Both the position numbers and the translations under genes were made by a program. 64,000 nucleotides of DNA from Silene latifolia (taxonomy: Eukaryota; Streptophyta; Magnoliopsida; Caryophyllales; Caryophyllaceae). Positions 45,208 to 55,289 of the stretch are shown here, piece by piece. Each line of letters opens with the position of its first letter. Within the stretch, counting starts at the first letter, position 1. The notes below the pieces were generated by a model. That model made no database searches, was not told where the DNA came from, and saw only the letters and a program-made list of their open reading frames with translations. The DNA lies in assembly GCF_048544455.1 (NCBI RefSeq), contig NC_133538.1, positions 4,680,658 through 4,744,657 on the forward strand. The letters are read 5' to 3'.

Positions 45208-47037
45208 TGATCCGGTTGATGTCGTCACTCATCCAATCAAACACATTTATAATACTCAACAAACTACTAGTTAGCGGTAAGTCGAGGTCGATCCATGGGA
45301 CGGTGTGCTTTGGGTTCTAAGTCTATCTATCTCAATTTATGCTAGTGTCACGATTTGTTTGGGTTTGTAGTTGTGTCTAGACTAATGCAAACAATAAGGT
45401 AAAACAAGCAATAAAGGGAAAGATGTAAACAAATGATTAAAAGTGCTAGGATATCATGGGGTCATAGGGGATTCATGGTGTTGATCATACAAACATGTTT
45501 ACAAGGTTGCAAGCAATTAATGTTGTGGAGGAACCGAGTTGGGTTATATCTTACGGTTCTTAGGAAGAGTTGGGTCCCGGAGCCGAATCGATTAGATTGC
45601 ACAACACCTACAAGTCGACTTACTTTCCTCCTAATCAACTTCTATGCATGGTCTAACAAGACTCGAGTTGGTTTATATCTTACAAGTCAAGTTGAGTAGA
45701 TAAGATATGGTTGTAAATGCAAGGATTCATAGGCTTGGCATTTCATCAAACATAACATGTGCATAAAGTTGACATCACAACAAGCAAGCAATTTAATCAT
45801 GAAAACATATTAGATTAAGCATGAATCAATCCCATGTTGGTTTTCCCTAATTACCCATTAATCCTAGCTAAAGAAACTACTCACTCATTATCATGGGAAA
45901 CATGTCATTAATGGTGTCAATCATCACGACAAGTATAAACATGATAATAGAATGAAGAAATGAACAATAAAGATTAAAGAGTAAAGGAATTATACCAACT
46001 TAAGGTGATCCAAATAATAAAGCAAAGAATAATAGAAGAATCTTGATTGATTGATGGAAGGTTGTCAATCTCCCAATAATAACCCAATAATCTTCAATTA
46101 CTCAATAATAAACTTGAATAATAAACTTGAACAATAATTAAAGAGCGATTAATGTGTAATTTGTGGAAAGATTAAAGAGTAATCTATTCTAATCTACTCC
46201 TAATCTAATCTAAGAGAGTTTCCTCCTAAAAACCCCACACTTGATTAATTACAAAGATGGGGTATTTATAGTGGAAATTAGGTGGATGCATTAGGGTTAA
46301 CTAAGGGCTAAACTAGTAATTACACTTTTGAGATTTGAGCAGGGAGACTCCGGTATTTTTCGAAGGAAGGAGTGCTGGACTGGAATCCGGGCGGATTGGT
46401 GTCGGGATGGGCGGATTGTAGCAGGGGAATCCGAGCGGATTTGGAGCAAGATGCTCGGATTGTAGCAAGGGAGGAATCCGAGCGGATTTGGAGCAATCCG
46501 AGCGGATTTGGGACAATCCGAGCGTCTTCAGCGCGGGACGCGCGGATTCCTGTACAGCTTCTTTGTTTGAGCTCGGATTGTAAAACGGACGTCATTTTCT
46601 CATCCGGACTCCTATTGGAGTGATTCAAAAGCCTAGATCGCTTGTTTTTTCGACGCCGTTCCATCTAGCATATTTTCAGAGCCAAAGGAGCAACTCTTGG
46701 TTTGCGTTCCGATCAATTTTCTTCATGAATGGCTTCCTTGCTTTTCCTCCTTGCTTTAAACCTTATGACCCTTCTATATAATCTTTATTCTTACGTCATT
46801 GGTCATCATTATTGCCTCTTCTTCATACTAGTCCATCTAATATCATCAATAAGCTTCCAAATATGCACGAAAGACGGGAATTTCCGCCTTATTATCTCCT
46901 TTTCTACAAAACATATGAAATGCGATAGAAAAGCAAATAGGAAGGTTTTGACGGATAAAATGGCCATAGAATGTTATAATAGTATGCAAAATAGGCTCAA
47001 TTAGGGGACTAAATGTGCGCATATAATGTTCACATCA
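45208..47037 (-). repeat. 3' LTR of element C
   Basis: It starts (plus strand) TGATCCGGTTGATG and ends TTCACATCA. U3 carries six or seven ATCCGNNCGGAT or GGGCGGATT motifs at about 46385-46570. A TATA-like CTATAAATACC is on the minus strand at 46261-46271. Small ORFs shared with the other LTR (for example 46729-47004) are not genes. Confidence 0.92.
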
Positions 47038-49130
47038 AATATCCCCAAACCGAACCTTTACTCGTCCCGAGTAAAGAGGTGACTAAAACTAGACCTTTAT
47101 TTAAACTAACCTAATAACATAACCGATATGAGACAATTAGCGGGTCTCACTCCGCCCCTTCAACTCACAACAAGACAACCATGAGGTAGGATGCCTTCTT
47201 GCAAGGCAAGGTGGGTCTTGCCAAAATGGCGACACATCCAATCATTAAGCACACAAAATCAAGTAATGGATGCATCTACAAAAGAATAGCCACTTTCTTC
47301 ATCTAAGTGGCGGAAATTATCTACAAGGGAAGCAATTCAAGGGTACACACTCCTTCATAGATGCAATTTCTTCAAACTACTAAGCCTAGAAGGATACCAA
47401 TAAATCACCTCCAAGTTGTGTCAAGCTAGGGTACCTTTGTCCTCAATTGTTAAATGCTTTTGTCAAGAGTAGACTCCCTATGGCGTTAGAAACACTGGAG
47501 GATCGCGGAATTCCCCCTCTTGCCTAGACAAGAAGAAGGGTCGTCCCCTCTCTACCATGCACAAAAATGGATAAGATGGAAAAGGGATCGATAGTATTTG
47601 AGTTTCATTTTGGGAGTTTGCTTTCATTGTTGTTTTTCCCCCCAATTTCTTGTGGCATTTGACATTTGAGAACACTTTCTTTGCCATTTCTTTTTTATTT
47701 TTGGCATTTCAACACTTGACAACTTTCAACTTTTCTTTGCATTTCTTTTTGAACATTTTCAAAGTCACCCCAATTAGTAACGAGGGTGCCTTGTATTTGA
47801 AGCTTAGGAGTTCTATTTTTGCTCCTCTTTTCATTTGATGCATTTTTTGCAAACTTTTTCTTTTTCTTTTCATTTCATTGAAATCAAATTGATTTCTTTT
47901 TGTGCCCCATTCCCTTTGATGACAAAATGTGGTAGAACATGGATGAATGATGGATGGATGCATGGTTTCAAGGGTCACCTTGGAATAAACGGTAGCCAAG
48001 GAGTTATCACACCACAAGGTACTCTTGACTAGGCCTTAATCCATGGGTCAAGGGATACTAGCATGACACATCCTAGGGTGTTTTACAAGTATTCTAACAA
48101 GCAAAGTCTTAAGAAGAAAAAGCATCTACTAGGGCCTATATACACTTGTCAAGCTTCCCAAGTAGACGGTTTCGCAAAATTTTTCTAACATGCAAACTAC
48201 ATGCCATGATGCAACTAGCATATAAACATCCTAATGCAAATGATTCTACCAACTAATATGTCAAATAAACTAAATGCAAGTCCTAAATTCACATTGTTAT
48301 ACCGCATCAATCAAAATAAAGCCACATAGTCATTAACATAAAGAGGAAAAAGGAGATTGGAAAGATCATACCATGCGGTCTTCAATATCCTCATGTCTCG
48401 GATGTGGCGTAGTCAATCAATGTGAAAAAGGATGAACAAACACAATATATACAAAACAATATATACAAGTCTACACTACAAAGGAAATGAACTTGTTTTT
48501 GGATTTTTCAATTTTTCAAATTTTTATGGTTTTTGTTTTTATGAAATTAAAAGAACATATTTTTGGGATTTTTCGAAATTTTTCAATTTTTATGTATTTT
48601 TGGAATATAAATTCCCATCCCCCACTTTATTTTGGACATTGTCCTCAATGTACATGTAGGAGTAGGAAAAAAAGAAATACATGTTTTTGGTCTTTTGATT
48701 TTATGGAAATAGAGTACAAATGCAATGATATGATATGAATGAATGCATGCTCTAACTAAATGCAATTCTATATGACATATATAACAAATGAATACAATCT
48801 AAACTATACTATATGATGCATGATTTCTAGTAAACTATGGTCACCTATGATCAAATCTCCCCAAACCGATTTAAACACTATTTCTAGTGTAGAAATGAAT
48901 AGGTTTGGCCATTAGTGACTATGCATGAATTCTAGTCTATATGCAACTATCTACATGAATCATATGAAATATATTACAATGCAAACTAATGTAAATGAAC
49001 TAACTAATGCAAATGCAATATGAAATATAATACAAATGCAAGCTAAATGCTATACTAAATGCAATGTAAATATAAAAGAGAGAGGGAGAGATGGGTATCA
49101 TACAAATGGAAGTGGTGAATTAGGCCTCTT
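47038..49130 (-). other. Polypurine tract and 3' noncoding region of C
   Basis: Minus-strand GGTTTGGGGATATT abuts the LTR, and a further GGTTTGGGGAGA copy is at 48858-48869. T-rich tracts lie at 47630-47880 and 48490-48605. No gene was seen in this 2-kb stretch; it follows the plan of A and B. Confidence 0.6.
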
Positions 49131-50669
49131 TCACTCGTCATCCTCATTTTGATCATAGCCATAACCATGAGAGCTTCCGGCTTGATCATGTCCGGGTGCT
49201 TGGCCCCAATATCCTCCTTGGTCAAAATCTCCTCCTTGTCCCGAGTACCCTCCACCTTGGCTAGAATGCCCTCCATCGCCGCGACTCCAAGCTTGGTCCC
49301 CATAATTTGGGAACAAGAGCTCGGTTGTGCCAGCTCAAGAGGGCTTAGGACCATCGGGGTCAATATACCCTTTTTGAGCCATGTTATAGTATTGGGGGTA
49401 GAGGGCTAAGTAGTTGTCTTCCCTCCCTTTATGCACCCCAAGGTCCACTCTATTCATGAGTGCCATCAAATCATTAATACCCGGGGTATTGGGGATTGCC
49501 GGCTGAAATTCGGTATATGGAGTGGGGTAAGGTGGGATAGGGACGTAGGAAGGTGGGCGCATTTGTATACCCGGCCCTCCACGGGGTGGTTGACGGCGTG
49601 GCTCTTCCCTTTGAGGGGGATTTTCAAGAATTTGGATATCAAGGAGGTAGCTTGGTGGAGGAGAGTATGGACTCAATCTTGGGTCAATGCCCGGTATCTT
49701 CCATCCTTCAAGGATCATCGAAGTGCAACCCTTGGTGTACCATTCCACACTCCCATCTTGAGTGTAGTTGCACCATCGGTGACTATAGAAGATGGTGTGC
49801 TCATCAATCAAAGTCCTCCCTTCAAGAGGAATATAGGTTCCTCGGGCATTGAACCCGGGACAAAGGTGTTTAGCCAAAATTGTAATTAGACCTCCCATCA
49901 CGAAGGTCTTAAGTTGAGATGTCCCTTGAGCAAAGTCATGGAACCTAGTGCGTATCTCAAGTGGCGTATTGAAATTATAACGCCTCACCGCTCGAACATT
50001 CAAATAAGACTCAAGAAAAGTTAAGTCGATGAGAGTACACCGATCTTGCTCGTACCTCCCATTGATGCACCCGGCTACAAAGCGCTCGGTGAATCGAATC
50101 ACCGGATGTTGGATAGCAAATGTATAGCAACGCTTTATATTGGTAAAGTTCCTCCCGGAGATAGCTTTCCAAAGAAAATCCACATTAAAATTATCGGGCT
50201 TTTCGGTATAGTTGGTGGGTAATTCAAGACCGAAAACATAGGCAAATTCCTCAAGAGAAAGAACATGGTCTCGGTTGCATAACCTAAACTCCATGCCTAA
50301 ATTGTTGCGGGCATCCGCCATAATGCGAAGGCTACTCAAGAATTCAAGGGTGAGACTAAGGTAAGTCTCTTCATGAGCATGGAAAAAGTTCCCAATGCCT
50401 AGGCCATTAAAGAGCATCTCGGTAGGGTACCTTATCTTAAGGATTTCCAACACCCTAGTGTCAACAAATTGAGTAGGCTCGTATTTCTTATCTAGAAGCT
50501 CGACGAATTTTTCGCGGTGGTCGTCGGATAGGAAGATCACTTCTTGGAAGTTGTTGAGTTGTTCAATACCTCCCCTCATTATCACATCTCGTGGTGTTGA
50601 AGAGGTTGATCCTTTGCGCTTCTTCCCGATTGATTCAATCAATTTCTTGGCCTTTCCCTTGGAGCTCAT
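49131..50669 (-). pseudogene. Athila ORF1 of element C, one nonsense codon
   Basis: It starts at ATG 50669 (MSSKGKAKKLIESIGKKRK, a basic N-terminus that could be a nuclear signal). The frame is 512 codons to 49131 with a single TGA at about 49335, after DGPKPS; this fits CGA to TGA. Core blocks match A and B: YLSLTLEFLSSLRIMA, then FRLCNRDHVLSLEEFAYVFGL. Past the stop comes a Gly/Gln/Asp-rich tail with repeated SQGGGYSGQGGDFDQGGYW. Despite loss of pol this is the best-kept coding sequence of C. It has no signal peptide or evident transmembrane helix. The function is unknown. Confidence 0.85.
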
Positions 50670-51444
50670 GTTGGTGATGGGAGTGTTTTTGAGGATGTGA
50701 AGGTGATTTTGAGGATTGAAGAGAGTGTTTTAGGGTTTGGTAAGATGAGGAAATGAGGGAGAAGGGGGGTGATTATATAGAAGAAGTAGGGAATCCGAAC
50801 GGATAGGGTTGGACCTAACCCGTTTTATCCGCATGAACAGTGCAATCCGAGCGGATTGCAGTCGGGACGGGCGGATTCTCGATGGGGAAGACGGGCGTCT
50901 TTTGTAGAATCCGCACGGATTGTAGAACAGAGAAATTCCTTGGTTGAGAAGCAGGGAAAAGACGGGCGGATTTTGCATGGGACGGACGTCTTTAATTAGG
51001 ACGGGCGGATTGTTGATAGTCCGCACGGATTCTGGCACAGATTAAAATCTTGCTTCTGGACGTCATACGGGACGGGCGTCCCGTGAAGAAGACGGACGGA
51101 TTGTCTGGGACGGGCGGATTTCTTTGAATCCGCTCGGATTCTTCCTCAGTTTCAACTTTTCTTTTCCGCGGGCCCTGGACGGGCGGATTTACTTGGATCC
51201 GAGCGTCTCTGCTTCTTTCTCCTTCTTCTTTCTTCTTTCGTGAAATGATAAACCCCTTTTCACTGATTTTCTCTTTTTCCTTATCTTTTTCTGAAATTTG
51301 CTTAGGAAACATGTAAGATGACTCTCTCTCTCTCCTCTCTCATGCAAGAAATTAAATGCAAAAGTAAAATGTACACTATTATACAAAATAAAAGGTTTCA
51401 AGAAATATCTTACAAATGGTGGTTTGAGGTAGGACTCCACCAAA
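50670..51444 (-). promoter_or_regulatory. Inter-ORF spacer of C with motif array and TATA box
   Basis: Between 50790 and 51210 more than a dozen motifs of the types ATCCGAGCGGAT, GACGGGCGGATT, GACGGGCGTC and ATCCGCACGGAT occur. Downstream on the minus strand follow TATATAAT (50772-50779), a pyrimidine-rich leader with CTCATCTTACC and ACCAAACCCTAAAACAC, and the ORF1 ATG about 105 bases further on. This reads like a complete plant promoter and leader. Confidence 0.6.
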
Positions 51445-52763
51445 CTAGTTCAATTTGTAACAATTCCTATCCATAGAGCTCAAGGCTCTCAACAAAAGGT
51501 CAAAAGCTTGTGAACAAGCTCCAAACAAGCATAAGTATGGGTTGCTCCAATTGAAAATGAAATTTGGCCAAGGAGGCTTGTAGAATGTTCTTTTTCTTGT
51601 CTCCTCCTTAGTGTTAGGGCTTTCCCAATGCTTTAAGTAAATACATCCATGATTCTTGTTAAGATTAAGCATGAAGTGTGGTTCATTTCCATCCGGGGAC
51701 TTCCACTTACCAACTTCTTCTTCAATTTTGGTGATGACGATAGCATTTTGATTTTTCAATCCTTCCAAGGTGGAAGGGGAATTTTCATGACTTTGATGAT
51801 CGGATACCATGGGAGTTGAGATTATGGGTGCCAAATCTTCACAAGTAGCCTCACGAGCAATTTTTTCTTTGAGCTTTTTCACCAAATAACTCTTGTAAGA
51901 CACTTTGGCTTTTTGAAGAAGATCTAACATATCCTCTTCAATGATCATTGGCTCCATGATAGGTGCCGAGTGGTCTTCATGAAGGATAAAGGAAGGACGT
52001 TCTTCTTCATGATAGGGTATCTCAAATGTCTCAAGGATAGGCTCCTCAAGCAAGGTGATTTTGTGAATCCCTCCTCTAGGTTCATCATCATTGTTGCTAT
52101 CTTCACGTAGATCATGAATGGGAGCTTCATTTAGCTCTTTTTCCAACACCTCAATGTTCACATTAAAGGACACACCCTCATACTCACAAAGGTTAAGAAC
52201 ATTTGGTTTGCTCAACCTCATGTCTTCCTCATCAAACACAACACTCTCATAGTCACAAGAGCTCAAGGAACTTGGCTCCTCCCACTTCTCATCTTCTAGT
52301 CAAAAGTCACTACTTCAAACTCGCATTTATGCTCAATATCCAAAGAACGGTGGTGAGTGATTGCGTGGAATTCTTTTAATTGGGCAATTTGAATCCCCAA
52401 TTCCTTTCTTTGGATAGCGATGTTTTTAAGAACATCTTCTTCTTTTCGGCTCTCTTCTAGCATTTGCTTGAAGAAGTTTTGTTGGTCTCCCATCATTTGG
52501 AGGATCATGTTTTGAATAGGTTCGTTTCTTTGTTGTGGGTGGGTGTGAAAATGGTTGTATTGTGGTATTTGAAGTTCATTGTGAAACGGGTATTGAGTGG
52601 GTGGTTGTTGTTGATATTGGGTGTGGTAATTTTGGTGGGAAAAATCGGGGTAGTGGTTAGGATTTTCATTGTACAAATAGTAAGGTAGGTTTGTGTTGAC
52701 TTGCTCCTCAAACTCCCCATACCCATAGTCATACTCAAAAGATCCACCACATACTCCATACAC
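51445..52763 (-). pseudogene. Gag-derived ORF of element C, one frameshift
   Basis: The first part (52763-52296) begins with Tyr/Gly-rich YGVCGGSFEYDYGYGEFEE, then a Gln/His/Pro-rich stretch. A predicted coiled coil IQNMILQMMGDQQNFFKQML with IQIAQLKEFH follows, similar in place and character to the gag tail of A. A one-base shift at about 52290 leads to the second part (52266-51445), an acidic region with IIEEDMLDLLQKAKVSYKSY. It ends in PWPNFIFNWSNPYLCLFGACS, a hydrophobic tail. There is no gag domain and no zinc knuckle. The start is uncertain: the frame is open upstream to about 52805, and an acceptor-like TTTGTAG lies there. Confidence 0.6.
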
Positions 52764-52916
52764 ATGTCTTGAGTCATCATAACTAAGACAAGGAGATAAC
52801 TACAAACACGGAAACTACACGAAAAAAAGTAAGAACAATCCTTGAGGAACAAGTTCCTCAAGGTTAAAGCAAAATCAAAATAGACAAACAAGTAAGAACT
52901 TAATCACATAGCACCA

Positions 52917-52934
52917 TCCCCGGCAACGGCGCCA
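52917..52934 (-). other. Primer binding site of C, tRNA-Asp type
   Basis: Minus strand TGGCGCCGTTGCCGGGGA lies three bases inside the LTR and is the canonical Athila tRNA-Asp primer site without mismatch. Confidence 0.92.
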
Positions 52935-52937
52935 TTT

Positions 52938-54797
52938 TGATCCGGTTGATGTCGTCACTCATCCAATCAAACACATTTATAATACTCAACAAACTACTAG
53001 TTAGCGGTAAGTCGAGGTCGATCCATGGGACGGTGTGCTTTGGGTTCTAAGTCTATCTATCTCAATTTATGCTAGTGTCACGATTTGTTTGGGTTTGTAG
53101 TTGTGTCTAGACTAATGCAAACAATAAGGTAAAACAAGCAATAAAGGGAAAGATGTAAACAAATGATTAAAAGTGCTAGGATATCATGGGGTCATAGGGG
53201 ATTCATGGTGTTGATCATACAAACATGTTTACAAGGTTGCAAGCAATTAATGTTGTGGAGGAACCGAGTTGGGTTATATCTTACGGTTCTTAGGAAGAGT
53301 TGGGTCCCGAGTGAATCGATTAGATTGCACAACACCTACAAGTCGACTTACTTTCCTCCTAATCAACTTCTATGCATGGTCTAACAAGACTCGAGTTGGT
53401 TTATATCTTACAAGTCAAGTTGAGTAGATAAGAGATGGTTGTAAATGCAAGGATTCATAGGCTTGGCATTTCATCAAACATAACATGTGCATAAAGTTGA
53501 CATCACAACAAGCAAGCAATTTAATCATGAAAACATATTAGATTAAGCATGAATCAATCCCATGTTGGTTTTCCCTAATTACCCATTAATCCTAGCTAAA
53601 GAAACTACTCACTCATTATCATGGGAAACATGTCATTAATGGTGTCAATCATCACGACAAGTATAAACATGATAATAGAATGAAGAAATGAACAATAAAG
53701 ATTAAAGAGTAAAGGAATTATACCAACTTAAGGTGATCCAAATAATAAAGCAAAGAATAATAGAAGAAACTTGATTGATTGATGGAAGGTTGTCAATCTC
53801 CCAATAATAACCCAATAATCTTCAATTACCCAATAATAAACTTGAATAATAAACTTGAACAATAATTAAAGAGCGATTAATGTGTAATTTGTGGAAAGAT
53901 TAAAGAGTAATCTATTCTAATCTACTTCTAATCTAATCTAAGAGAGTTTCCTCCTAAAAACCCCACACTTGATTAATTACAAAGATGGGGTATTTATAGT
54001 GGAAATTAGGTGGATGCATTAGGGTTAACTAAGGGCTAAACTAGTAATTACACTTTTGAGATTTGAGCAGGGAGACTCCGGTATTTTTCGAAGGAAGAGC
54101 GTCTTTCTTGAAAGCTTGAAGAACGAATTTGTCTTTGGACCGGAATCCGGGCGGATTGGTGTCGGGATGGGCGGATTGTAGCAGGGGAATCCGAGCGGAT
54201 TTGGAGCAAGACGCTCGGATTGTAGCAAGGGAGGAATCCGAGCGGATTTGGAGCAATCCGAGCGGATTTGGGACAATCCGAGCGTCTTCAGCGCGGGACG
54301 CGCGGATTCCTGTACAGCTTCTTTGTTTGAGCTCGGATTGTAAAACGGACGTCATTTTCTCATCCGGACTTCTATTGGAGTGATTCAAAAGCCTAGATCG
54401 CTTGTTTTTTCGACGCCGTTCCATCTAGCATATTTTCAGAGCCAAAGGAGCAACTCTTAGTTTGCGTTCCGATCAATTTTCTTCATGAATGGCTTCCTTG
54501 CTTTTCCTCCTTGCTTTAAACCTTATGACCCTTCTATATAATCTTTATTCTTACGTCATTGGTCATCATTCTTGCCTCTTCTTCATACTAGTCCATCTAA
54601 TATCATCAATAAGCTTCCAAATATGCACGAAAGACGGGAATTTCCGCCTTATTATCTCCTTTTCTACAAAACATATGAAATGCGATAGAAAAGCAAATAG
54701 GAAGGTTTTGACGGATAAAATGGCCATAGAATGTTATAATAGTATGCAAAATAGGCTCAATTAGGGGACTAAATGTGCGCATATAATGTTCACATCA
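52938..54797 (-). repeat. 5' LTR of element C
   Basis: It is nearly identical to 45208-47037. It carries about 30 extra bases at 54095-54130 next to the motif array (containing CTTGAAAGCTTGAAG). A TATA-like CTATAAATA lies on the minus strand at 53991-53999. Confidence 0.92.
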
Positions 54798-54802
54798 GTA
54801 AT

Positions 54803-55289
54803 ATAGCAATCTACTCGATTGAATCAATTTAATCTACTCGATCAAGCAAACCTTCAACCAATCCTCTCGATCGAACGATTAGGGCCTTCGATCGAGAACC
54901 TTCAAATCAACGCATTTCAAACGAGCTCAGCAGGGACTCGATCGACCATCTTGGACCACCATACTCACTCGATCGAACAGAAAGATTGGGAAAAGTCTTC
55001 GATCGAGTTCTCAGCTACTGAAACAGCTCGTTTTCATCATTAGTTAGCTTACGAGACTCCTTCAAGCTTCCCGAGCCATAGTACTTCTGCTCAGAACGTT
55101 CCATCTCCATAAATGCATGCTAAAGGGACTAGAAAAGGCATGGTTCCACTACTTTCGGGTCATTACTACAATTAAGGAAAACCAAACCAAAGTAGCCTAT
55201 TCTGGGCATTTTGCAATACAAAACTACGAAAATGACATGGAAATGCGTGCATAAAAAGCCAAAAAGGACTATATAAAATGCACGTATCA
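54803..55289 (-). repeat. 5' LTR of Athila B, outer part
   Basis: It continues the B LTR after the C insertion. U3 holds about seven CTCGATCGAG-type motifs at 54813-55008, some eroded, about 77 bp upstream of the TATA-like box once C is removed. It ends GCACGTATCA. Confidence 0.85.

Larger units (their letters stand above)
45208..54797 (-). mobile_element. Athila-type element C, non-autonomous, youngest insertion
   Basis: LTRs at 45208-47037 (1830 bp) and 52938-54797 (1860 bp) are almost identical apart from one roughly 30-bp length difference. GTAAT flanks both sides (45203-45207, 54798-54802). The primer site is a perfect tRNA-Asp match. The internal region is only 5.9 kb, with a gag-derived frame, a spacer and ORF1, and has no protease, RT or integrase. 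It must have moved with proteins made elsewhere. LTR similarity makes it the most recent insertion in the window. Confidence 0.92.
36814..55289 (-). mobile_element. Athila retrotransposon B, non-autonomous, with C nested in its 5' LTR
   Basis: On the minus strand: a 5' LTR (55289-54803 plus 45207-44223, interrupted by C), a tRNA-Asp primer site, gag, protease, a short unassigned ORF, a spacer with a large motif array, ORF1, a 3' noncoding region, a polypurine tract, and only the first 212 bases of the 3' LTR. There is no trace of RT, RNase H or integrase. The left end is truncated against copia I with no duplication. Confidence 0.88.

Noticed and set aside
52505..52891. Minus-strand ORF of 128 residues at the start of C internal region
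   Set aside because: It overlaps the gag-derived frame in another phase and has no similarity to the gag tail of A.
46313..54764. ORFs repeated in both C LTRs (46313-46664, 46729-47004; 54025-54424, 54489-54764)
   Set aside because: Duplicated by the LTR; the Arg/Ser-rich frames are translations of the ATCCGNNCGGAT array.
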